29,577 bases of DNA, taken from assembly GCA_036270095.1 (NCBI GenBank), contig DATBDE010000083.1:1-29577 (forward strand). The letters run 5' to 3'. Positions 7,910-14,610 of the stretch are shown one piece after another (within the stretch, counting starts at the first letter, position 1; every line of letters starts with the position of its first letter). Origin of the DNA: DATBDE01 sp036270095. GTDB lineage: Bacteria > Actinomycetota > Thermoleophilia > Solirubrobacterales > Solirubrobacteraceae. The position numbers were made by a program, and so were the translations under genes. The notes under the pieces were generated by a model. The model made no database searches and was not told where the DNA came from. It saw only the letters and a program-made list of their open reading frames with translations.

Positions 7910-8511
7910 GCGTTGGCCTGCCCGCGCAGGCGGTTGGCCTGGTCCGGGTAGTAGGGCTGCAGCGCCGCGGCGGTGCTGTCCAGCACCTGCTTGACCGTCT
8001 CGCCGTGCAGCGTCGGGACCTTGGTGGACGGGCTCGCGTCCTCGACGTCGATGAGCATCGAACGCACGTGGTCGGACACCGGCCCGGCCAGCGCCCGCCG
8101 CGGGTCGCTGGCCGCGTAGCGGATGTACGTGCGCGTCGCCTTGGTGTCGAGGCCGGTGGGGGACTCGCTCGAGCCGCCGATGACGATGCTGGGCACGTCC
8201 TTGGCGATCAGGCGCAGCGCCTCCTCGCCGGCGCCCTCGTTCAGCGAGGTGCCGGTGTTGCCGCCCACGCTCTCGGCCACCTTCTGGAAGCGCTGGTAGA
8301 GGACGATCGTCTTCGCGATCGAGTTGACCAGGCGCTTGGCCTCGGCCTTGTCCTGGTCGATCGCGGCGATGGCCTGGACGTCGTCGGTCAGCGTGGCCCT
8401 GTCGGCCTCGAGCGAGTTGGCGTTGCCCTTGTCGAGCTCGTCCGCTCCACCACAACCGGCGACCGTGAGCCCGACCGCAGCGCACGCTCCGAGCGACAGC
8501 ACCCACCTCAT
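7906..8511 (-). CDS. Lipoprotein of unknown function in the F420 operon
   Basis: 201 aa. The N-terminus MRWVLSLGACAAVGLTVAGC is a lipoprotein signal with the lipobox Cys at residue 20. The mature part begins Gly/Asp/Glu-rich and continues as a charged, largely helical domain (KRLVNSIAKTIVLYQRFQKV). It ends near QVLDSTAAALQPYYPDQANR. I recognise no family. The ATG at 8511 overlaps the cofE stop as ATGA, so translation is probably coupled to the F420 genes. At its other end the stop overlaps the FO synthase stop on the opposite strand. A longer frame upstream is open but falls inside cofE and is not coding. Whether it has any F420-related role is unknown. Confidence 0.8.
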   Translation of the reverse strand: MRWVLSLGACAAVGLTVAGCGGADELDKGNANSLEADRATLTDDVQAIAAIDQDKAEAKRLVNSIAKTIVLYQRFQKVAESVGGNTGTSLNEGAGEEALRLIAKDVPSIVIGGSSESPTGLDTKATRTYIRYAASDPRRALAGPVSDHVRSMLIDVEDASPSTKVPTLHGETVKQVLDSTAAALQPYYPDQANRLRGQANA

Positions 8512-9266
8512 CGGAACAGATCTTCTTCCGGCGGGCGCACGAGTGCAAGCGCGCCAGGACCGTCCTCCTCCGTGACGTGGGCCTCGAGGCCCCGCACCAG
8601 CACGGCCGGCTGGCGCGAGTCCTTGCTGCGGGCCAGGTCGGCGGCCGACGCCGCCTCGTCCGCGATCGCGATCCAGGTGGCACGCAGCTCGCGCCCGCGC
8701 GCGTCGACCCGGCCGCGCCAGTCCTCGAGCGGGGCCAGCCCGGCGCAACCGATGGCGACGTCGGCCTGGCCGTGGCGCCACGCGCGCCCGAACGAGTCGG
8801 CGACGACGACGGCGAGCCTCGCCCCGGTGCTCTCGCGCAGCGCCGCGCGCAGGGCCCGGGCGGAGGCGTCGGGCTCGCGAGGGAGGAGCACGACGGTCTC
8901 GTCGTCGGGCGTGTTGGAGGCGTCGACGCCGGCGTTGGCGCACACGAAGCCGTGGTGGGTCCGGCAGATGAGCACGCCGCGCTCGGCGCGCACCAGCTCG
9001 GTGGTCTCGTCGAGGACGACCTGCACCATCCGAGGGTCCTTGTCGTGCTCGGCCGCCAGCGCCTGCGCCCGCTGGTCGGGCGCGACCTCGTCCAGGCGCC
9101 GCACGCGGCCCTCGGCCTTGGAGACGACCTTGTGGGCGACCACGAGCACGTCGCCGTCGCGCAGCCCGTCGGGGGCGGCGGCGAGCACGAGCGCCGCGAG
9201 GTCGTCGCCGGCGCGGACCTCGGGCAGCGGCGCCAGCGCGGTGGCGGAGACGGTGCGGGAGCTCAA
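8508..9266 (-). CDS. cofE: CofE: coenzyme F420-0:L-glutamate ligase
   Basis: GTP-dependent ligase that adds L-glutamate residues to F420-0. At 252 aa it matches free-standing archaeal CofE. Family motifs visible are DVLVVAHKVVSKAEGR near the N-terminus, THHGFVCANAGVDASN in the middle, and DSFGRAWRHGQADVAIGCAG followed by DWRGRVDARGREL. The start is taken as TTG 9266, which overlaps the cofC stop as TTGA; there is no better in-frame ATG or GTG before the conserved region. The C-terminal FMN-dependent reductase domain of actinobacterial FbiB is absent, so dehydro-F420 reduction, if needed, must be encoded elsewhere. Confidence 0.93.
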   Translation of the reverse strand: MSSRTVSATALAPLPEVRAGDDLAALVLAAAPDGLRDGDVLVVAHKVVSKAEGRVRRLDEVAPDQRAQALAAEHDKDPRMVQVVLDETTELVRAERGVLICRTHHGFVCANAGVDASNTPDDETVVLLPREPDASARALRAALRESTGARLAVVVADSFGRAWRHGQADVAIGCAGLAPLEDWRGRVDARGRELRATWIAIADEAASAADLARSKDSRQPAVLVRGLEAHVTEEDGPGALALVRPPEEDLFR

Positions 9267-9937
9267 CCGACCGCCGGCGTGCGCCGCAGATCGGTCAGGG
9301 CGTCGCGGGTGTGGCGGGCGAAGCTCTCCGGGACGCGCTCGAGGGCGACCTCCAGCGCCTCGAGGTCGCCGGGGGTGTCGACGTCGAGCCCGAGCGAGAC
9401 CAGCGGCTCGACGGCGGGGGTGATGCCGGAGTCGAGCGCCTCGCGCAGGTGGCGGCGGCGGCTGCCCTCGCCGAAGCTCGGCGCGATCACGTCCGGCGGC
9501 GACAGCAGCAGGCCGTTGGTGCCGGTGCCGTGGCGGTCGGGCACGACGGCGACGCCGGGCGAGGCCTCGTGGCGGCGCAGCATCCCGTCCACCTCCTGCG
9601 GCCACAGCGCCGGGCAGTCCCCCGGCACCAGCAGCACCCGCTCGGCCTGCGCCCGCTGGGCCCGCGCGATGCCGAGCGTCGCCGCCGCCGACTGGCCCGA
9701 CTCGGCCGGGTCGTCGACCACGAGGTCGCCGCGCGCGGCCGCCAGGGCCCGCACCGACTCCTCGGCGGTGACCACCACGACGCGGTCGAGTCGGCGCACG
9801 TGGTCCAGCGCGTCGAGCACGTCGTGGACCATCGCCCGCGCCAGGGCGCGGCGGGCGCTGGGCGACAGCGCGCTGCGGAGCCGCTGCTTGGCCTCCTCGA
9901 AGCGCTTGACGGGGAGGATCGCGAAGGTGCGCACCAC
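9263..9937 (-). CDS. cofC: CofC/FbiD: phospholactate or PEP guanylyltransferase
   Basis: Nucleotidyltransferase of the CofC/FbiD family, 224 aa. It activates a three-carbon phospho-acid (2-phospholactate in archaea, phosphoenolpyruvate in mycobacteria) with GTP for CofD. Visible motifs are the N-terminal AILPVKRFEEAKQRL strand and loop, LLVPGDCPAL (the metal-binding Asp region), VPDRHGTGTNGLLL, and a C-terminal LGLDVDTPGDLEAL, the family's usual end. Two tandem GTG codons (9937 and 9934) are possible starts. It lies 8 nt after the cofD stop and overlaps cofE by 4 nt, so it sits inside the operon. Confidence 0.93.
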   Translation of the reverse strand: MVRTFAILPVKRFEEAKQRLRSALSPSARRALARAMVHDVLDALDHVRRLDRVVVVTAEESVRALAAARGDLVVDDPAESGQSAAATLGIARAQRAQAERVLLVPGDCPALWPQEVDGMLRRHEASPGVAVVPDRHGTGTNGLLLSPPDVIAPSFGEGSRRRHLREALDSGITPAVEPLVSLGLDVDTPGDLEALEVALERVPESFARHTRDALTDLRRTPAVG

Positions 9938-9945
9938 CCGCGAAA

Positions 9946-10854
9946 CTACCGCAGGGCGGCGGCGAACTTCAGCGTCTCGCGCGCGACCGAGCGGCGCTGC
10001 TTGGGCGTCGAGAGCAGGACCGGCGTCTGCAGCAGCGGGACCCGGTCGGTGCGCTCGTCGGCGACCAGCCCGTCGATGACCCAGGCGTAGATGTCGGCGA
10101 TGCCCGCAGCGTCCACCGTGAGCCCGCCCCATTCCATGAACGCCGCGGTTGGGCCCTTGAGCACGCGGCCCTCGACGATGGGGGAGACCGCGACCACCGG
10201 CGCCCGCGCCGCGCGCAACGCCGCGCGCATGCCGGACAGGGCCAGCATCGGGCCGATCGAGACGATCGGGTTGGACGGGCCGATGACGATGGCCCGGGCC
10301 GAACTGATCGCGCCCATCACCTCGCTCGTGGCGGGGGCGTCCGAGGCGCCCTCGAAGCGCACGTCCTCCACCGGCCCTTCGCCGCCCTCGCGGATGAGGA
10401 ACTCCTGCAGCCCCATCCAGCTGCCGCGCGCCTTGACCTGGGTGCGTACGGGCGCGTCCGTCATCGGCAGCACACGCGCCTCCACGCCGAACGTCTCGGC
10501 CAGCTCGGCCGCCACGTCGGTCGGTCGGGCCCCCTCGTTGAGCCGCCGCGTCCGGCGCAGGCCGATGGCCAGGTCGCGGTCGCCGAGGTTGAACCACACG
10601 TCCTCGCCCATCTTCCGCAGGGCGTCCATGACCGCGAAGGTGTCACCGCGTAGCCCCCAGCCGCGCGCGTCGATCTCGTCGGCCAGCCAGAACGTGATCA
10701 GGTCGGGGTCGGGAGAGACGTGGGCGCCATGGAGCTCCACGTCGTCGGCGGTGTTGGCGATGACCACGAGGTCCTCGCCCACCACGTCGTACATGCCGCG
10801 CGCGAGCTTGGCGCCTCCGGTCCCGCCGGCTAGGACGACGATCGGCGCGGCCAT
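9946..10854 (-). CDS. cofD: CofD/FbiA: F420-0 (or dehydro-F420-0) synthase
   Basis: Transfers the phospholactyl or phosphoenolpyruvyl group from the CofC product to FO. At 302 aa it is of normal length. The N-terminus IVVLAGGTGGAKLARGM is the Gly-rich nucleotide loop of the family. NTADDVELHGAHVSPDPD is the conserved segment near the FO/metal site. GDRDLAIGLRRTRRLNEG and IGPSNPIVSIGPMLAL are also characteristic. The ATG at 10854 lies 25 bp inside the 3' end of npdG, so translation is likely coupled. Which three-carbon donor is used cannot be read from the sequence. Confidence 0.95.
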   Translation of the reverse strand: MAAPIVVLAGGTGGAKLARGMYDVVGEDLVVIANTADDVELHGAHVSPDPDLITFWLADEIDARGWGLRGDTFAVMDALRKMGEDVWFNLGDRDLAIGLRRTRRLNEGARPTDVAAELAETFGVEARVLPMTDAPVRTQVKARGSWMGLQEFLIREGGEGPVEDVRFEGASDAPATSEVMGAISSARAIVIGPSNPIVSIGPMLALSGMRAALRAARAPVVAVSPIVEGRVLKGPTAAFMEWGGLTVDAAGIADIYAWVIDGLVADERTDRVPLLQTPVLLSTPKQRRSVARETLKFAAALR

Positions 10855-11534
10855 GCCTCGTGGGGGTGCTCGGGGAGGTTCGCGATGCGGACGCCGGCGT
10901 GAGCCTTGTACTTCGCGTTGATGGAGATCATCAGCGCGGTCATGGTCTCGGTGATCCGCGACATCTCGAGCCGACCGGCATCGACGCAGCGCAGGCCCGG
11001 GATGCGCTGGAGGATCTCGGCCGCCTGAGCCTTGTCGGCGCGGCGGTCGCCGCAGATCAGCACGTCCTCGTCCAGACCCCGTTCGACATGGGCGAGCGCG
11101 TCGGCGCTGATTGTGTGCAGGGCGGAGACGACGCGGACCCCGTCGGGCGCCATCTCCTCGGCCTGCTGTGCGGCCGAGCCCTGCCATACGCCGAGCACGC
11201 GCGTGGCCTTGCCGCTCACCGCGGCGGCCAGCGGGACGGTGGCGTCGACGAGCAGCTGGCCCTCGCGCAGCTCGTCCTTCAGGTTCGTGAGGTTCTCGGA
11301 CTGGTTGCGGAAAGGCACGCAGAGGAAGACGACCTCGCTGCGCCGCGCCGCCTCGGCGTTGACCGCGCCCTCGACGGTGGCGCCGCCCACGAGAGCGCGC
11401 ACGCGCCCGGCCGCCTCGCCGGCGCGGCCGGCGTCGCGCGAGCCGATGACCACCGGCGTGCCCTGCTGGGCCAGGCGCGCAGCAAGCCCGAAGCCGAGCG
11501 CGCCGGTCCCCCCTATGACGGTGACGGGATCCAA
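10830..11534 (-). CDS. npdG: NADPH-dependent F420 reductase
   Basis: Moves hydride between NADPH and F420, supplying F420H2. 234 aa. The N-terminal Rossmann motif VIGGTGALGFGLAARLAQQG is followed by a GSRD segment that fits an NADP-phosphate pocket. VVFLCVPFRNQSE and SALHTISADAL resemble the F420-binding region of Fno/NpdG. The C-terminus SINAKYKAHAGVRIANLP is typical. The start is taken as TTG 11534 because it lies 8 nt from a TAGAGT box and no ATG or GTG precedes the Rossmann motif. It is the first gene of the five-gene operon npdG-cofD-cofC-cofE-lipoprotein. Confidence 0.93.
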   Translation of the reverse strand: MDPVTVIGGTGALGFGLAARLAQQGTPVVIGSRDAGRAGEAAGRVRALVGGATVEGAVNAEAARRSEVVFLCVPFRNQSENLTNLKDELREGQLLVDATVPLAAAVSGKATRVLGVWQGSAAQQAEEMAPDGVRVVSALHTISADALAHVERGLDEDVLICGDRRADKAQAAEILQRIPGLRCVDAGRLEMSRITETMTALMISINAKYKAHAGVRIANLPEHPHEAWPRRSSS

Positions 11535-11537
11535 GGC

Positions 11538-11557
11538 GGGGGACTCTAGAGTCCCCC
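11538..11557. promoter_or_regulatory. Perfect 20-bp palindrome with divergent -10 boxes
   Basis: GGGGGACTCTAGAGTCCCCC is its own reverse complement. Because it is symmetric, TAGAGT is read on both strands: 11547-11552 on plus, 11548-11543 on minus. The plus box ends 7 nt before GTG 11560 (SDR) and the minus box ends 8 nt before TTG 11534 (npdG). Both distances match the leaderless pattern seen elsewhere in the window. The site can serve as a two-way promoter, a dimer operator, or both. Confidence 0.65.
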
Positions 11558-11559
11558 TC

Positions 11560-12309
11560 GTGCGATTGGACGGACGCAGCGCTCTGGTAACCGGCGCGGC
11601 CAGCGGCATCGGCGCGGCCACCGCGCGCCGGCTCGCGGCCGAGGGCGCGCGCGTCGCGCTCGCCGACCTCGATGAGGACGGCGCCCACTCGGTGGCCGGC
11701 GAGATCGACGGCTACGCCGTCGCCATGGACGTCGCCGACCCCGACTCGGCCTCTGCGGGCGTGGCCGAGGCGGCCGAGCTCGTCGGGCCGATCGACGTGC
11801 TCGTCAACAACGCCGGCACCGACCGCTTCGCCTTCTTCCTCCACACCACCCCCGAGCTGTGGGACATCGTGCTCGGCGTCAACCTGCGCGGCACCCTCGC
11901 GGTCACCCACGCCGTGCTGCCGTCCATGCACGAGCGCGCCGGCGGCGTGATCGTCAACGTGGCCAGCGAGGCCGGCCGCGTCGGCTCCCAGGGCTCGGTC
12001 GCCTACTCGGCCGCCAAGGCCGGCGTGATCGGCTTCACCAAGGCGCTCGCACGGGAATCCGCTCGCTACGGCGTGCGTTGCAACGCGGTCGCGCCCGGCC
12101 CGATCGAGACCCCGCTGCTCAACGCCGCGCCCCAGCAGCTCGGCGAGCTCGGCGTGCGCCTCAAGCAGGGCATGATCAACGCCACCGCGATGGGCCGCTC
12201 GGGCGAGCCCGACGAGGTCGCGGCGGTGATCGCCTTCCTGGCCAGCGACGACGCCGCTTACGTCACCGGGCAGACGGTCGGCGTCTCCGGAGGGCTGTCG
12301 ATGTGGTGA
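11560..12309 (+). CDS. Short-chain dehydrogenase/reductase
   Basis: NAD(P)-dependent classical SDR of 249 aa, complete. It carries TGAASGIGAATARRLA (cofactor loop, residues 11-26), an NNAG motif (VLVNNAGTDRF), the catalytic pair Tyr149/Lys153 in AYSAAKAG, and the C-terminal TGQTVGVSGGLSMW common in FabG-like and hydroxyacyl-CoA dehydrogenases. An Asp at the end of the second strand (VALADLDEDG) favours NAD over NADP. GTG 11560 is chosen because it follows a TAGAGT box by 7 nt. Its stop overlaps the thioesterase start as GTGA. The operon context suggests an acyl-CoA or hydroxyacyl substrate; the exact substrate is unknown. Confidence 0.92.
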   Translation: MRLDGRSALVTGAASGIGAATARRLAAEGARVALADLDEDGAHSVAGEIDGYAVAMDVADPDSASAGVAEAAELVGPIDVLVNNAGTDRFAFFLHTTPELWDIVLGVNLRGTLAVTHAVLPSMHERAGGVIVNVASEAGRVGSQGSVAYSAAKAGVIGFTKALARESARYGVRCNAVAPGPIETPLLNAAPQQLGELGVRLKQGMINATAMGRSGEPDEVAAVIAFLASDDAAYVTGQTVGVSGGLSMW

Positions 12310-12647
12310 GCGAGCGGACGGAGGCGTTCGTGGTCGAGGGGTGGCTGCTCACCGACGTGGGCGGCATGCTGAACACCGCCGTGCTCTCGACCCCGGGCAT
12401 GATCGGGATGATGGAGCGCACCGCGGCCATGCTCGCGCTCGAGGTCCTCGACGACGGCCGCGTCACCGTCGGCTTCGAGGTGTGCGTCAAGCACGTTGCC
12501 GGCGCGCACGAGGGCGCGCGGTGCACCGCCCACGCGAGGCTGAACGAGATCGTCGACGGCCGCAAGCTCCGCTTCGACGTCGAGGTGCGCGAGGGCGACC
12601 GCACCATCGGCGTCGGCACCCACGAGCGCCGCGCCATCGCGCAGTGA
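12306..12647 (+). CDS. Hot-dog thioesterase, FlK-like
   Basis: 113-aa hot-dog-fold thioesterase. It resembles fluoroacetyl-CoA thioesterase FlK: Thr29, Glu37 and His63 fall at the same spacing (8 and 26 residues) as FlK Thr42, Glu50 and His76 as I recall them, and both proteins share GTHER near the C-terminus. The segments GMIGMMERTAAMLAL and VCVKHVAGAHEGARC hold these residues. The start GTG 12306 overlaps the SDR stop; GTG 12303 is an alternative. The stop overlaps the next gene's GTG. It most likely hydrolyses a small or unwanted acyl-CoA; fluoroacetate specificity is not implied. Confidence 0.87.
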   Translation: MSERTEAFVVEGWLLTDVGGMLNTAVLSTPGMIGMMERTAAMLALEVLDDGRVTVGFEVCVKHVAGAHEGARCTAHARLNEIVDGRKLRFDVEVREGDRTIGVGTHERRAIAQ

Positions 12648-13573
12648 GCGCGTACCCCGACGCCGTCCGCATCCGCGAGGTCGGACCGCGCGACGGCTTC
12701 CAGAACGAGCCCGAGGTCATCGCCACCGACGTGAAGGTCCGGCTCATCGACGCGCTCGCCCGCACGGGCCTGCGCCGGCTCGAGGCCACCAGCTTCGTGC
12801 GCGCCGACGTCATCCCGCAGCTCGCCGATGGCCCCGAGGTGCTCGCGGCCATCGACGTGCCCGACAGCGTCGACGTCTCCGTGCTCATCCCGAACGAGCG
12901 CGGCCTCGACAACGCGCTGCCCCACCGCGCGCACTTCGACGAGATCAACTGCTTTCTGTCGGCCAGCGAGACCCACAACCGCCACAACGTCAACCGCTCG
13001 ATCGAGGACTCGCTGACCGGGATCGAGCGGGTGCTCGGGCGTGCGCGCGAGGAGGGGCTGCGCTGCGAGGGCGTGATCTCGGTCGCCTTCGGCTGCCCCT
13101 ATGAGGGTCGCGTGCCCGAGGAGCGCGTGTTTGCCATCGCCCGTCGCCTGCGCGACGCCGGTGCGGCCGAGGTCGGGTTCGGCGACACCACCGGCATGGC
13201 CAACCCGCGCCAGGTGGGGCCGTTCTTCGCTGCCGCCCGCGCGGCGCTCGGCCCCGACGTCGAGCTCACGGCCCACTTCCACAACACGCGCGGGCAGGGC
13301 CTCGCCAACGTGCTGGCCGCGCTCGAGCCGGGGATCGACTCGTTCGAGTCCTCGTTCGGCGAGCTCGGCGGCTGCCCGGTCCCGCCGGGCGCGACGGGCA
13401 ACATCGCCACCGAGGACCTGGTCTCGATGCTGCACGAGATGGGCATCGAGACCGGCATCGCGCTCGAGCGCCTGCTCGAGGCCTCGCGCGCGGTGCGCGA
13501 GGTCCTCGGCAGGCCGCTGGGGTCTCACGTGCTCACGGCCGGCCCGGTCGATTGGCACGACCCAGCGCGCTGA
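12644..13573 (+). CDS. Hydroxymethylglutaryl-CoA lyase family protein
   Basis: DRE-TIM metallolyase of 309 aa that cleaves HMG-CoA or a related 3-hydroxy-3-methylacyl-CoA into acetyl-CoA and a keto acid, as in leucine breakdown. Visible motifs are REVGPRDGFQNE at the N-terminus (catalytic Arg and metal Asp), FGCPYEG, the metal-binding HFHNTRGQG, and the active-site Cys loop GGCPVPPGATGNIATED. GTG 12644 overlaps the thioesterase stop (GTGA), making a tightly coupled three-gene operon. The last 41 bp overlap the 3' end of the opposing small secreted-protein gene. Confidence 0.93.
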   Translation: MSAYPDAVRIREVGPRDGFQNEPEVIATDVKVRLIDALARTGLRRLEATSFVRADVIPQLADGPEVLAAIDVPDSVDVSVLIPNERGLDNALPHRAHFDEINCFLSASETHNRHNVNRSIEDSLTGIERVLGRAREEGLRCEGVISVAFGCPYEGRVPEERVFAIARRLRDAGAAEVGFGDTTGMANPRQVGPFFAAARAALGPDVELTAHFHNTRGQGLANVLAALEPGIDSFESSFGELGGCPVPPGATGNIATEDLVSMLHEMGIETGIALERLLEASRAVREVLGRPLGSHVLTAGPVDWHDPAR

Positions 13574-13880
13574 GGATTCGGTCGCGCGCCTTGGCCGGAA
13601 TCTGATGGTCGGAGACGGCCTGGTCGAGGATCGGCTGAGCCAGCTCCTGACGCTTGCTCGGGTCGAGACGGAGGACGTTCTGCTTCTGGCGCTCGGCCTT
13701 GAACGCGTCGCGCAGCTTCACGCGCAGCCCCGCGCGCTGCTCGCACTTCGCGCGCATCTGGGCCTCGGTCGGCTGACCCGGGGACGAGGCGGCCGAGGCC
13801 GCCACTGCGCCGCCCGCCGCGCCGATCGCGAGAACCACGAGGGCGGCGGCGAGGGTGATGGGGGTGAGGTATCGCTTCAT
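13533..13880 (-). CDS. Small secreted protein next to a two-component system
   Basis: 115 aa. The start ATG 13880 gives MKRYLTPITLAAALVVLAIGAAGG, a clear signal peptide; an upstream in-frame extension is not needed. The mature part is a charged helical domain (EAQMRAKCEQRAGLRVKLRDAF) with one Cys, ending in a Gly/Pro/Arg tail. I do not recognise a family. The architecture (small, exported, helical, Arg/Lys/Gln-rich) and divergent position beside a regulator/kinase pair recall CpxP/Spy-type periplasmic sensors, but the LTxxQ motif is not visible. A CATGCT hexamer 6 nt upstream could be its -10. It overlaps the lyase gene by 41 bp at the 3' ends. Confidence 0.72.
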   Translation of the reverse strand: MKRYLTPITLAAALVVLAIGAAGGAVAASAASSPGQPTEAQMRAKCEQRAGLRVKLRDAFKAERQKQNVLRLDPSKRQELAQPILDQAVSDHQIPAKARDRILSALGRANRPGRP

Positions 13881-13944
13881 GGCGCGAGCATGGCCCGCGC
13901 ACGTCATGCCGCATCAAGCGCCGTGTTCGGGGGTTGTAAGGCCC

Positions 13945-14607
13945 GTGTCCGGGACCATCCTGCTCGTCGAGGACGAGCACAACATCGGCGCGCTGGTCCG
14001 TACCTATCTCCAACGCGACGGCTTCGACGTCATCTGGGTGCGCACGGGGGAGGATGCCCTCACCGAGCTGGTCCGGCACCCGATCGCGCTCATGGTGCTC
14101 GACATCGGGCTGCCGCGCATGAACGGCCTCGAGGTGTGCCGCCGGGTCGATGGGCGCGTGCCGGTGATCATGCTCACCGCCCGCGACGAGGAGGCCGACC
14201 GCGTCGCCGGCCTGGAGATCGGCGCCGACGACTACATCGCCAAGCCGTTCTCGCCTCGCGAGCTCGTCGCGCGCGTGCGCGCCGTGCTGCGCCGGGCGCG
14301 CAACGGTAAGCCGGTGGCCGACCTGCTCGAGCTCGGCCCGGTGCGCGTGTCGCTGCCGGCGCGCGAGGTGCATCTCGACGGCGCCGAGATCGAGCTCACG
14401 CCGAAGGAGTTCGACCTGCTCGCCTACCTCGTCCAGCACGCGCCCGCGGTGGTCTCGCGCGACGACCTGCTCGAGCGCGTGTGGGGCTTCATCTACCCGG
14501 GCGAGACGCGGACGGTCGAGGTGCACGTCGCCCAGCTGCGCAAGAAGCTCGGGGCGCCCGAGCTCATCCGCACCGTGCGCGGCGTCGGCTACAAGGCGGT
14601 GGCGTAA
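13945..14607 (+). CDS. OmpR/PhoB-family response regulator
   Basis: 220-aa DNA-binding response regulator. The N-terminal receiver has LLVEDEHNIG (acidic pocket), phospho-acceptor Asp53 in VLDIGLPRMNG, the switch Thr in IMLTARDEE and Lys in YIAKPFSPRELV. The C-terminal winged helix shows ELTPKEFDLLAYLV, a recognition region DDLLERVWGF and RTVEVHVAQLRKKL, ending VRGVGYKA, the standard OmpR end. GTG 13945 is the first start in frame before the receiver. It is co-directional with the kinase 3 bp downstream and divergent from the small secreted protein across 64 bp. Confidence 0.96.
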   Translation: MSGTILLVEDEHNIGALVRTYLQRDGFDVIWVRTGEDALTELVRHPIALMVLDIGLPRMNGLEVCRRVDGRVPVIMLTARDEEADRVAGLEIGADDYIAKPFSPRELVARVRAVLRRARNGKPVADLLELGPVRVSLPAREVHLDGAEIELTPKEFDLLAYLVQHAPAVVSRDDLLERVWGFIYPGETRTVEVHVAQLRKKLGAPELIRTVRGVGYKAVA

Positions 14608-14610
14608 CGC

